From positions 1 through 64,000 of the IMG/VR virus record IMGVR_UViG_3300042894_002899: 64,000 nucleotides of DNA. The stretch is one strand, 5' to 3'. The notes beneath the pieces are model-generated. The model did no database searches and was not told the origin of the DNA. It worked only from the letters and a program-made list of their open reading frames with translations. The position numbers and the translations under genes are program-made. The DNA is from a virus. Shown piece after piece: positions 52,113 to 59,074 of this stretch. Numbering within the stretch: the stretch's first letter is position 1; every line of letters begins with the position of its first letter.

Positions 52113-52952
52113 ATGATTTCATATATAGGAGGTAAGAGTAAGATTGGAAAGTGGATTGTCCCTTTCTACGATAAAAATATGGAGGTTTATTTAGAGACCT
52201 TTGGGGGAATGTATTGGTGTTTCTATAATATGGACCTCAAGCAATACCCCAACTTAAAGAAAGTTGTTTATAACGACTTTAATCCCCTCAATTACAATTT
52301 GTTTCAGTGTGTGCAAAACCCAACTGAATTATTGAGATCAATCAATGCGATTGATTGTCAAAAACAAGGTGTGGATCTAACACCTGAATTGTATCGTGAA
52401 CAATTTTTCAGCTTTCAGGCTGATATTTTTAACAAAGATTTCAGGGTACAGGCTTATGATTATGAAACTGCTGCTAAGTATGTCTATATTTTAACACAAG
52501 TCTTTAGTGGGTCAAAACCCGAAACATCAAAATTTATTGACTTAAAAGGAAAATATAAGTCGAAATATCTTACCTTTAGAGACAAGTTAATGAAACCTGA
52601 TTGGGTAGATCACTTCTTAAAGATTACGGATGTTGAGAATATGGATTTCGCTGATGTGATCAATAAGTATGACTCACCATCTACTTACATTTACTTGGAC
52701 CCACCTTATTGGAAAACCGAGAATTACTACTCCAATCATGATTTCGATAGACAAGATCATGAGAGGTTGGCAAATGTTCTACATGGGGTTCAGGGTAAGT
52801 TTTCTTTGTCGTATTATGACTTTGATTTACTACACGAATGGTTCCCTGAAGATCGATATACTTGGGTTAGAAAAGAGTTTGCTAAGGCGGCAGCGGCTAA
52901 GAAAGGGGAGAAACAAAACATGGGTGAGGAATTACTCATCATGAATTATTAA
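52113..52952 (+). CDS. DNA adenine N6-methyltransferase (Dam/D12 class)
   Basis: This 279-residue protein methylates adenine in DNA, probably to protect phage DNA from restriction. MISYIGGKSKIGKWIVPFY is the AdoMet-binding FxGxK-type motif. EVYLETFGGMYWCFYNMDLK follows, and TYIYLDPPYWKTENYY (about 192-207) contains the catalytic DPPY. The target domain lies between them. The length is close to that of T4 Dam (259). It has its own host-type promoter and would be expressed early. The GATC specificity cannot be read from sequence. Confidence 0.92.
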   Translation: MISYIGGKSKIGKWIVPFYDKNMEVYLETFGGMYWCFYNMDLKQYPNLKKVVYNDFNPLNYNLFQCVQNPTELLRSINAIDCQKQGVDLTPELYREQFFSFQADIFNKDFRVQAYDYETAAKYVYILTQVFSGSKPETSKFIDLKGKYKSKYLTFRDKLMKPDWVDHFLKITDVENMDFADVINKYDSPSTYIYLDPPYWKTENYYSNHDFDRQDHERLANVLHGVQGKFSLSYYDFDLLHEWFPEDRYTWVRKEFAKAAAAKKGEKQNMGEELLIMNY

Positions 52953-52970
52953 TTTTTTTAGGAAATCAAA

Positions 52971-52977
52971 TATTTAT
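52971..52977 (+). promoter_or_regulatory. TATTTAT motif
   Basis: AATATTTATTAA lies 18 nt before the ATG at 52996, in a 43-nt gap after the Dam gene. Confidence 0.45.
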
Positions 52978-52995
52978 TAATAAAATATACAAAAA

Positions 52996-54372
52996 ATGTC
53001 ATTACTTTTTAAAAACCTACTGAAAGATCTTATTGTGGAAAATTCTCGTTTCCAAGTTCTTTATAACAAATTCGTGAAACCAAAAGATAAGGGTCAAAAA
53101 GGTATATTACCTTTTGAAACACTATTCGCATTAATTGCTGCTGACCCTACGTCTAGTTTCCCTGATGGTATGGATATAGACAACGTAACACCAAAAGATA
53201 TGGATCGAGTTAAGATCGGTAAATACACTCAGTGGTTATTGAAAAACTTTATCACCCCAAAATTGGAATCAAATCACCCATTAAATATTTTGGACCCTCA
53301 ATCTGGCCAATATAAATCTGCTTTAAAAGAGTTCCAACACTTATTTATGGAAGACTTATATAAGGTGACTGGTGACCTTAAAAAATTTGAAAGATTCAAA
53401 AATCGTTTACCGCAAGAACTTCGTGACATTAATAAGTTGACAGTAGATACGTTGTATGATCAAGTTAAAGACTTCAGTTTAGAAAAAACTAAGGCAACTA
53501 AAGATGAGAAAAAAGCGGCTTCTAAAACTTATGAACACCCAGGTGCTGATGTTGTTTATCGTGGTCAAGATTGGACGGTTGCTAAAATTTCTGATACAGG
53601 TCAAATCGGTAAAGACGCGGCTTGTTTCTATGGTGGTTCATACCAAGAGCCAGGTAAAGGTGAAACAAGATGGTGTACGTCATCACCAGGATTAACTTGG
53701 TTTGATAGGTACATTAAAGATGGACCATTATATGTGGTAATTCCAAATAAAGGAACCACATTCCAAGGACAAAAAGAATTAGGTGATGTATCTGGTCTTC
53801 CAGCACTTCGTTATCAATTCCACTTCCCATCTAATCAGTTTATGGATCCTGCCGACAGACAGATCAATTTGATTGATTTCTTGAATACAAATGAGGAAGG
53901 TTTGAAACAATTCTTTAAGCCTGAGTTTATGAAATCATTATCAGGTGATAAAGGAAGTAAAGTACAAGTGGAATATCCTAATGACTCGGCATCGAAGTTC
54001 ATAGCCCTTTATGGATTTGATGAGTTCTTTGAATCATTACCTGATAACCTTGAAAGATTCACATTCAAGAATTCAAGTAGAGATAGTAAGTTTGCACTTA
54101 ACATTCCTGAGGACATCGGTAGATTTAAAAATCTTACAGCACTTAATTTAGTAGGGTGTGTTGCTTCGATTCCTGAATCTATCTGTAACTTACCTAACCT
54201 ACAATATTTGTCTTTACCTGACAACCCACAACTTCAAAAATTACCGGAATGTATTGGTAACATGGAAAACTTGATGGTATTGAATATACCTGGAGGCGGA
54301 GGTAAAGGAGTAATTCCAAAATCTGTTTATGACAGAGCAGAAAGAGATGAAGACTTCCACATCTTTGAATAA
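52996..54372 (+). CDS. Leucine-rich repeat protein with WCT-type domain and leader
   Basis: This 458-residue protein begins MSLLFKNLLKDLIVENS, an I-V-E site at 13-15, similar to the start of the gene at 63019. The middle (about 185-300) has the phrase GETRWCTSSPG followed by GPLYVVIPNKG and QFHFPSNQFMDPADRQINLI. This conserved domain of unknown role recurs in large phages. The C-terminal ~100 residues are leucine-rich repeats (NIPEDIGRFKNLTALNLVGC, then SIPESICNLPNLQYLSL). LRRs bind proteins, so a host target is plausible for a packaged protein. It ends at a terminator. Confidence 0.78.
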   Translation: MSLLFKNLLKDLIVENSRFQVLYNKFVKPKDKGQKGILPFETLFALIAADPTSSFPDGMDIDNVTPKDMDRVKIGKYTQWLLKNFITPKLESNHPLNILDPQSGQYKSALKEFQHLFMEDLYKVTGDLKKFERFKNRLPQELRDINKLTVDTLYDQVKDFSLEKTKATKDEKKAASKTYEHPGADVVYRGQDWTVAKISDTGQIGKDAACFYGGSYQEPGKGETRWCTSSPGLTWFDRYIKDGPLYVVIPNKGTTFQGQKELGDVSGLPALRYQFHFPSNQFMDPADRQINLIDFLNTNEEGLKQFFKPEFMKSLSGDKGSKVQVEYPNDSASKFIALYGFDEFFESLPDNLERFTFKNSSRDSKFALNIPEDIGRFKNLTALNLVGCVASIPESICNLPNLQYLSLPDNPQLQKLPECIGNMENLMVLNIPGGGGKGVIPKSVYDRAERDEDFHIFE

Positions 54373-54390
54373 GATTGAACTCAAATATAT

Positions 54391-54420
54391 AACCCACCTT
54401 CATGGTGGGTTTTTTATTTT
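54391..54420 (+). terminator. Rho-independent terminator
   Basis: AACCCACC (54391-54398) pairs with GGTGGGTT (54404-54411), 5-nt loop, followed by T-rich sequence. Confidence 0.92.
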
Positions 54421-54426
54421 ATAGGG

Positions 54427-54433
54427 TATTTAT
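54427..54433 (+). promoter_or_regulatory. TATTTAT motif
   Basis: It lies directly after a terminator and 5 nt before the ATG at 54439, so the leader-protein cluster must start its transcription here. Confidence 0.55.
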
Positions 54434-54438
54434 CATAT

Positions 54439-54840
54439 ATGAAAATAATCATTACAGAATCACAACTTAGTCTCCTTAAAGAAAGTTCAATTGTTGATAT
54501 GGATCTTCAGGAACTATATGATAGGGCTTTGAAATTAAAGAAGGTGGTTACCAGAATGATTAAAAAAGAATTGGAGGATTATTATTGGTTTGATGATTTA
54601 CAGGTTGATATTGATAGAGATTGGGGAGGTCTTCCTGTTTACAATTTTATACTCAAAATAAATTTATCAATACCTAACGATGAATTTTATAGTAAAAAAT
54701 TAGGTAAAGAACTCCATGATAAAATAGGTGATGTCTTTAGTGAATATTTCCCACATGTCAATAAACATACTCAATATAATTTGACAGGTACTTGGGCGGG
54801 GTTTATCCAAGACAATGAACTCTTTACAATTATTATTTAA
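54439..54840 (+). CDS. Leader-bearing small protein 1
   Basis: This 133-residue protein starts MKIIITESQLSLLKESS, with an L-K-E site at 13-15. The body (about 22-133) is an alpha/beta domain (LYDRALKLKKVVTRMIKKEL, then VYNFILKINLSIPNDEF) of no known family. It is the first of four adjacent genes that share the leader but differ in their bodies. The pattern of one fixed N-terminus on different bodies suggests a sorting signal. Confidence 0.75.
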   Translation: MKIIITESQLSLLKESSIVDMDLQELYDRALKLKKVVTRMIKKELEDYYWFDDLQVDIDRDWGGLPVYNFILKINLSIPNDEFYSKKLGKELHDKIGDVFSEYFPHVNKHTQYNLTGTWAGFIQDNELFTIII

Positions 54841-54843
54841 GAC

Positions 54844-54850
54844 TATTTAT
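54844..54850 (+). promoter_or_regulatory. TATTTAT motif
   Basis: It lies 5 nt before the ATG at 54856, in a 15-nt gap, with the same spacing as at 54427. Confidence 0.5.
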
Positions 54851-54855
54851 TCAAT

Positions 54856-55230
54856 ATGAAATTCCTAATCACTCAAGAACAATTTGATTTATTGAACGAA
54901 GTTTATAGAAGAGATCGTTTTGATGCTGAGTATAGTGACGAATACCCAAAGTATAAAAGTATGTTTATAAAGACCTTGAAAAAGGACGTTACATCTTGGG
55001 GTGAAGCTCATGGATCGATATATCTAATGGGTTCGGAGGGTCAAGCTCTATTTGCGTACAGAAAAGGATCTAAAACTTTATATTATGATTATTCCATTGA
55101 TCGTGAAATGGAAGACGTGATTCCTAATCATATAGTATCAAGACATTTAAAGAACGCAGTATACGACTACTTCAAAGGACTATTTCCTGATGTAGAAATA
55201 AAAGAAGTAAGTGGTGCAAATATTGGTTAG
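54856..55230 (+). CDS. Leader-bearing small protein 2
   Basis: This 124-residue protein starts MKFLITQEQFDLLNEVYRRD, with L-N-E at 13-15. The body is alpha/beta (GSIYLMGSEGQALFAYRKGS, then HIVSRHLKNAVYDYFKGLFP). No family is recognised. The second half shares a loose pattern with protein 1 (a final helix plus DYFKGLFPDVEI and EYFPHV), so the two may be distant paralogues. Confidence 0.73.
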   Translation: MKFLITQEQFDLLNEVYRRDRFDAEYSDEYPKYKSMFIKTLKKDVTSWGEAHGSIYLMGSEGQALFAYRKGSKTLYYDYSIDREMEDVIPNHIVSRHLKNAVYDYFKGLFPDVEIKEVSGANIG

Positions 55231-55232
55231 TT

Positions 55233-55787
55233 ATGAAAATAATAATATCTGATAACCAATATAGTCTTTTAAAAGAATCAATTAATCTTAAAAATATTGA
55301 GGGAATTAAAAAGTATTGGAGAAACCAACAAAAAAAAGGTGAACAAATTAGATTTAGTAAAGAAGAATTGGAATTTTGGGGTATCACTAAAAGACAAGAA
55401 AAATTTTATGCTCAAGCCGCATTTCGAGAATTAGTTGGGGATGAAGTATTTACTAAAAAATTTATTAAACAATTAATTGGTAAAACATTTTCAACAAAAG
55501 ACTTTAATGAAAAAATTGTTGGTGGATATGATTTTGAGTGGGTAATCACTGATATGGAATATAGAGATTATGATTTTTATTTATATGGAAAAACATTACC
55601 GGGAGGAACTGTTACTCTTATGGATGGTAGACACTTATCGTTAAATGAAGCGATAAAAGATGAAGATATAGGTTGGGAAATCAAAGAGGAAATAAAAGAC
55701 GCTGTTTTAGAGTGTATGGATGACATAATTTTACCGGTAACAGGAAATGAAATAATATCAATAGATTTAAAAATATCTAAAGAATGA
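55233..55787 (+). CDS. Leader-bearing protein 3 (paralogue of protein 4)
   Basis: This 184-residue protein starts MKIIISDNQYSLLKESI, with L-K-E at 13-15. The body contains KKYWRNQQKKGEQIRFSKEE, then IGKTFSTKDF and VGGYDFEWVITDMEYRD. These align with WDKQKKKGEEPHMDD and EGKTFQIVDGF in protein 4, so the two are tandem paralogues. The final helix and strand (IKEEIKDAVLECMDDIILPV) end both. The stop overlaps the next start (ATGA). Confidence 0.75.
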   Translation: MKIIISDNQYSLLKESINLKNIEGIKKYWRNQQKKGEQIRFSKEELEFWGITKRQEKFYAQAAFRELVGDEVFTKKFIKQLIGKTFSTKDFNEKIVGGYDFEWVITDMEYRDYDFYLYGKTLPGGTVTLMDGRHLSLNEAIKDEDIGWEIKEEIKDAVLECMDDIILPVTGNEIISIDLKISKE

Positions 55788-56371
55788 AAATAATAATTAC
55801 AGAATCACAATATAGTATGTTATCTGAGGAAAACCTTAGAAAATTTTGTTATGCGGTTTGGGATAAACAAAAAAAGAAAGGTGAAGAACCCCATATGGAT
55901 GATGTAATTTATGACGTGACTGGTATTAGAAAAAATAGTACGGATGACTTTGAAATTATTAGACCAATTTGGTATGAATATAATGGAGGTTTTATGAACA
56001 TCTTTAAAAGAATGAAAAATGAAATCGAAGGAAAAACTTTCCAAATAGTAGATGGTTTTGGAAACCTAAACACAAAAATCAAAATTTATGATCTTGAACC
56101 GTATGGTACGGAGGATAGTGGTAGAGGTGTTGAGATTTTAACACACGTCGACGAACAAGGGACTATGGATTTTTTTATGTATGAAGAAGGTACTGATAAT
56201 GAAATAGAGGTGAATGATACCATAGAAGCGGCATATGTTGAAGCGCTAGCCAATTATGAAAGTAGTGATCTTTTTGGTTATTTAAGAGGTGAGGTTTTTA
56301 CTTTCCTTCTTGACAAATTAGAAAAATATGGTATTCCAATTGATGTGGATGTTGATCTAAAAGAATTTTAA
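55784..56371 (+). CDS. Leader-bearing protein 4 (paralogue of protein 3)
   Basis: This 195-residue protein starts MKIIITESQYSMLSEEN, with L-S-E at 13-15. The body has CYAVWDKQKKKGEEPHMDDV, then IEGKTFQIVDGFGNLNTKIK, and an acidic C-terminal part. It starts on the ATGA overlapping protein 3, so the pair is translated together. The body is of unknown function. No TATTTAT motif separates the two, in line with co-transcription. Confidence 0.75.
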   Translation: MKIIITESQYSMLSEENLRKFCYAVWDKQKKKGEEPHMDDVIYDVTGIRKNSTDDFEIIRPIWYEYNGGFMNIFKRMKNEIEGKTFQIVDGFGNLNTKIKIYDLEPYGTEDSGRGVEILTHVDEQGTMDFFMYEEGTDNEIEVNDTIEAAYVEALANYESSDLFGYLRGEVFTFLLDKLEKYGIPIDVDVDLKEF

Positions 56372-56376
56372 TTTTA

Positions 56377-56383
56377 TATTTAT
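56377..56383 (+). promoter_or_regulatory. TATTTAT motif
   Basis: TATATTTATTA lies 7 nt before the ATG at 56391 in a 19-nt gap. Confidence 0.45.
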
Positions 56384-56390
56384 TATCACT

Positions 56391-56627
56391 ATGGGACCGA
56401 TCGAAAAAAAAATCTTTGAATTATTAAAAACTGAAGGACTTTCTGAAGAAACTGTGACTACTCTAACTATGATTAAAAATCAAGTTAGAGAAGATGAAAA
56501 ACTAATTGTTAATGAAGCCTATCAGAAAGGTTACCATGATAAAGAAATGAGTCGTAGACCCACTTGGAATTACTTTGATAGTAAGTACAAATCTTTTTTT
56601 ACAAATTTCAGAGTTGGCCAATTGTAA
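56391..56627 (+). CDS. Small helical hypothetical protein
   Basis: This 78-residue protein is helical (MGPIEKKIFELLKTEGLSEE, then LIVNEAYQKGYHDKEMSRRP) with an aromatic end (WNYFDSKYKSFFTNF). No leader site of the (L/I)xE form is obvious near the start except LKTE. It overlaps no neighbour. The last bases carry the upstream element of the next promoter. Confidence 0.62.
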   Translation: MGPIEKKIFELLKTEGLSEETVTTLTMIKNQVREDEKLIVNEAYQKGYHDKEMSRRPTWNYFDSKYKSFFTNFRVGQL

Positions 56628-56644
56628 AATTTTTCGTATCTTTG
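56614..56644 (+). promoter_or_regulatory. Host-type promoter for the SAP-domain gene
   Basis: TTG (56614-56616), 20 nt, then TATCTTTG (56637-56644); the ATG follows after 4 nt. The geometry is identical to the Dam promoter and predicts a leaderless message. Confidence 0.75.
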
Positions 56645-56648
56645 CAAT

Positions 56649-56933
56649 ATGGAAGACTTAAACAAACTTGAATTACCTGAAATAAAATCACTTTGTAAAG
56701 AATACGGAATTGGCACCGTAGGTGATAAAAAAACTTTAATTAAAAAACTTAAATATTTCTTGGACCCTGTTGAAGATGTATTGAACGCACATCCTGGTCG
56801 TAAATTACAAAAAGACCAAAAAATCTTAGGTATTAAAGTATCTGATCAAGAGAAAATTAACGCAACCTTAAAACGTAAAGGACAGTTTTTGTATTATTCT
56901 TTAGGTCATCACTATTATTTGGTAACAGAATAA
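56649..56933 (+). CDS. SAP-like DNA-binding domain protein
   Basis: This 94-residue protein has an N-terminal SAP/HeH-like helix-extended loop-helix (residues about 3-38: LNKLELPEIKSLCKEYGIGT, then VGDKKTLIKKLKYFL). Domains of this kind bind AT-rich DNA. The second part (about 45-94: HPGRKLQKDQKILGIKVSDQ) is basic and ends in YYSLGHHYYLVTE. It is expressed from its own host-type promoter, so it is likely early. It may act on transcription or on the host chromosome. Confidence 0.72.
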   Translation: MEDLNKLELPEIKSLCKEYGIGTVGDKKTLIKKLKYFLDPVEDVLNAHPGRKLQKDQKILGIKVSDQEKINATLKRKGQFLYYSLGHHYYLVTE

Positions 56934-56943
56934 TAAAACAGGA

Positions 56944-56950
56944 TATTTAT
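56944..56950 (+). promoter_or_regulatory. TATTTAT motif
   Basis: GGATATTTATT lies 15 nt before the ATG at 56966 in a 32-nt gap. Confidence 0.48.
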
Positions 56951-56965
56951 TAAATAAAAAAAACT

Positions 56966-57268
56966 ATGAAGAAAACTATTAATGAGGAACTTCAGGAAAT
57001 CAAGTTTATGTTTAAATACAAACCTGGTATTGTATTATCTGAACAAGTTGAAGATGAAGATGTTGATTTTGATATGATGGACGTTGAAATGGACGAACAA
57101 AGGGAGGTTCAAATACCTGTTAGACCGGATGTTGATACGCCAACGAAACCAAAGAAACCAGGAACACCATACCGTCCTAAACCAGGACCTAAGAAAGCAC
57201 CTAAAGCTGAGAAGGGAGAAATGCCGTCTTGGTTAACGTTTGATGAACTTGGAATTGAATTTGAATAA
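56966..57268 (+). CDS. Acidic and Pro/Lys-rich protein with leader
   Basis: This 100-residue protein begins MKKTINEELQEIKFMFKYKP and reaches an L-S-E site at 24-26 (VLSEQ). An acidic segment follows (EDEDVDFDMMDVEMDEQ), then a Pro/Lys-rich, probably unfolded segment (KPKKPGTPYRPKPGPKKAPK). The end is a short folded piece (MPSWLTFDELGIEFE). It lies 1 nt before the next gene, so both probably belong to the same head-related unit. Confidence 0.65.
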   Translation: MKKTINEELQEIKFMFKYKPGIVLSEQVEDEDVDFDMMDVEMDEQREVQIPVRPDVDTPTKPKKPGTPYRPKPGPKKAPKAEKGEMPSWLTFDELGIEFE

Positions 57269-57269
57269 T

Positions 57270-58505
57270 ATGAAAAATATGCACAAGAAACTCTATACTG
57301 AAGGAATTTCAAAAAAAGACTTTTTGAAGTTAACCGAAGCACCTATTGATTACGAAGGACCTGAAAGAATGGAACCGGGTATTGAAAGAAAAATCACAGG
57401 TAAAGAAACACCTTATCATAATTTCCCCGCAATCCCTGAAATGGACCGAGATTTTATTGAGTTGATCTCTTCAAAAAGATTTAAAGACTCGGTTGATAAA
57501 GTTAGAATGGCTATGGGTAACACAAGAGCAATTCAAGGAGATAACCCACTTATGAGTTTGATGATGACCGTAATGGGATCCATGAGAGAACTTATTATGA
57601 TCCAAATGCAAAATAAGAAAGCTCTTGAAGATTTAGCGGTTGAATTAGTTAGAAATGAAATGGGTATTCCTGAAGACGCAATGCAATTCAAGGCAGAACT
57701 TGTAATGCAACCTATGGGTCCTGCACCAGGAATGCAAGAAGAGCCTGAAATGCCGAGTGAAGAAGAAATCGAAGAATTCATGGGAGATGTGGAACAGTTC
57801 AATCTTGAAAGAGCGAAAAGACGTTTCATTAATTCATTAATACAAGGTGCGGCATTTAAAGGTGGTCACATGTTTAATTTGGTTAGAAACGAAATTAACA
57901 ACATTAATCCACGTTTAATGGATCTCTATACGACTTCACAAGCTCTTATGGAACACGCTTATTGGTTATATCCTGATATGGAACAAATGGCTGGTGGTGG
58001 CGGTGGTCAAATGGGACAATCTGAAGTTGATGAAGAAACAGATCCACCAACAGTAAAAGGTAAAGCTGTGACGTTCCCATTACTTGTTCATGAGTTAGTT
58101 AAAGGTGTTTACGAGGTGTTTGGAACACACGGACTACCTGACGACCCAAGACAACAGGAAATGATCTTAAAAGCTGAAGATACATTACCCTCTGAGGTTT
58201 GGGATTCTCGTTTAGGACCAATTTTTTGGGAAAAATTTGTTGCAACTTATCCTATGGAATTATTCGATGAGGATATGAAGCAAATCCAACACTACCTGTT
58301 TATGAGATTTTCATCACTAAGTGCTGAAGAGTTCATGAGAGTGGCAAAAATGATATTGAGTGGTGATCCAAAAGGTAATAAGTTTATTCAAGATATGGTA
58401 AACGACATAGTTCGTGAATTAAAAGATCAAGAATATAAAGATGCGATGGGTTACGAAGACGATGATGATTTAGGTGGAGTAGATTTTAGTGATTTAGGAC
58501 TTTAA
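57270..58505 (+). CDS. Putative head-associated protein with (L)TE leader
   Basis: This 411-residue protein is read from the ATG at 57270, 1 nt after the preceding stop; an in-frame ATG 30 nt upstream would overlap that gene. It starts MKNMHKKLYTEGISKKDFLK with LTE at 21-23. The body is helical and Met-rich (about 95-130: LMSLMMTVMGSMRELIMIQM), then acidic and Pro-rich. It continues with a long helical domain (about 170-240), a Gly run, and a C-terminal domain (WDSRLGPIFWEKFVATYPME). It ends with an acidic tail. No family is recognised. It could be a structural protein matured by the prohead protease. Confidence 0.65.
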   Translation: MKNMHKKLYTEGISKKDFLKLTEAPIDYEGPERMEPGIERKITGKETPYHNFPAIPEMDRDFIELISSKRFKDSVDKVRMAMGNTRAIQGDNPLMSLMMTVMGSMRELIMIQMQNKKALEDLAVELVRNEMGIPEDAMQFKAELVMQPMGPAPGMQEEPEMPSEEEIEEFMGDVEQFNLERAKRRFINSLIQGAAFKGGHMFNLVRNEINNINPRLMDLYTTSQALMEHAYWLYPDMEQMAGGGGGQMGQSEVDEETDPPTVKGKAVTFPLLVHELVKGVYEVFGTHGLPDDPRQQEMILKAEDTLPSEVWDSRLGPIFWEKFVATYPMELFDEDMKQIQHYLFMRFSSLSAEEFMRVAKMILSGDPKGNKFIQDMVNDIVRELKDQEYKDAMGYEDDDDLGGVDFSDLGL

Positions 58506-58507
58506 TT

Positions 58508-58538
58508 TTGACACAGAATCATAAAACCATTATACTTG
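58508..58538 (+). promoter_or_regulatory. Promoter for the 58543 gene
   Basis: TTG (58508-58510), 20 nt, then TATACTTG (58531-58538), with the ATG 4 nt further on. The geometry equals the Dam and SAP promoters. The same bases also read TTGACA-17-TATACT, the E. coli sigma-70 consensus; the Bacteroidota reading is preferred for consistency. Confidence 0.65.
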
Positions 58539-58542
58539 TTTT

Positions 58543-58839
58543 ATGAAGAATATTGATTGTGAAATATACATTAGTCAGGTAATATCTTTTTTTGAGAACA
58601 ACCCAAATGACCTAATGGACTTGATAGGAGAAGTACAAAGAAATGACTTCTATCAAAAGTTGAGAGAGAGATGTGAAAAGAATGTTGATGATGGTGAGGA
58701 CTATGTTCTTACAAGAACGCAAATGATAAACATAGTTCTTGAACTCAAAGCACCGGAACTAATTAAACCACAAAATATAGAATCCGTAGTTGAAGGATTT
58801 GTTATGAAAACAAAATGGGGTGAAATAATTTTAAATTGA
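58543..58839 (+). CDS. Conserved hypothetical phage protein
   Basis: This 98-residue protein (NIDCEIYISQVISFFENNPN, then LTRTQMINIVLELKAPELIK) is helical and resembles short proteins common in large phages, without a known role. The last residues (FVMKTKWGEIILN) form a beta hairpin. It is a single-gene unit, with a strong promoter upstream and a terminator downstream. It is therefore expected to be expressed early and on its own. Confidence 0.68.
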   Translation: MKNIDCEIYISQVISFFENNPNDLMDLIGEVQRNDFYQKLRERCEKNVDDGEDYVLTRTQMINIVLELKAPELIKPQNIESVVEGFVMKTKWGEIILN

Positions 58840-58860
58840 TCGTCAGAATACGATAAATTA

Positions 58861-58892
58861 AACCACAGTCAGAAAACTGTGGTTTTTTTTTC
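58861..58892 (+). terminator. Rho-independent terminator
   Basis: AACCACAGT (58861-58869) pairs with ACTGTGGTT (58876-58884), 6-nt loop, then a T run. Confidence 0.93.
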
Positions 58893-58901
58893 TTAGATCT
58901 T

Positions 58902-58931
58902 TTGGTATTTATGAAATATTATATATCTTTG
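58902..58931 (+). promoter_or_regulatory. Host-type promoter for the small basic protein gene
   Basis: TTTG (58901-58904), 19 nt, then TATCTTTG (58924-58931); the ATG follows after 2 nt. A TATTTAT (58906-58912) lies within the spacer, so the region may be read both early and late. Confidence 0.72.
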
Positions 58932-58933
58932 TA

Positions 58934-59071
58934 ATGTCTAAAACGGGAAACGAAATGAAAACTATTGAAATCACAATCCAAGAAATCTGGCAAGCAACTA
59001 GACCTATTGTGCAGAAAAGTAAGAAATCTTATACTCGTAAACAAAAACACAAAAACAAACAAAACCAATAA
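58934..59071 (+). CDS. Small basic protein (45 residues)
   Basis: This short frame encodes a 45-residue protein starting MSKTGNEMKTIEITIQEIWQ and ending in a strongly basic tail (KSKKSYTRKQKHKNKQNQ). A host-type promoter stands directly before it and the next gene starts 3 nt later. The basic tail suggests nucleic-acid or ribosome binding. Such very short, early, basic proteins are often host-takeover factors. An internal ATG at residue 8 could also be used. Confidence 0.65.
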   Translation: MSKTGNEMKTIEITIQEIWQATRPIVQKSKKSYTRKQKHKNKQNQ

Positions 59072-59074
59072 TAT

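Noticed and set aside
58508-58536. Pure E. coli sigma-70 promoter (TTGACA-17-TATACT)
   Set aside because: It fits, but the same bases match TTG-N20-TAnnYTTG-N4-ATG exactly as in two other promoters here, and other evidence points to a Bacteroidota host.
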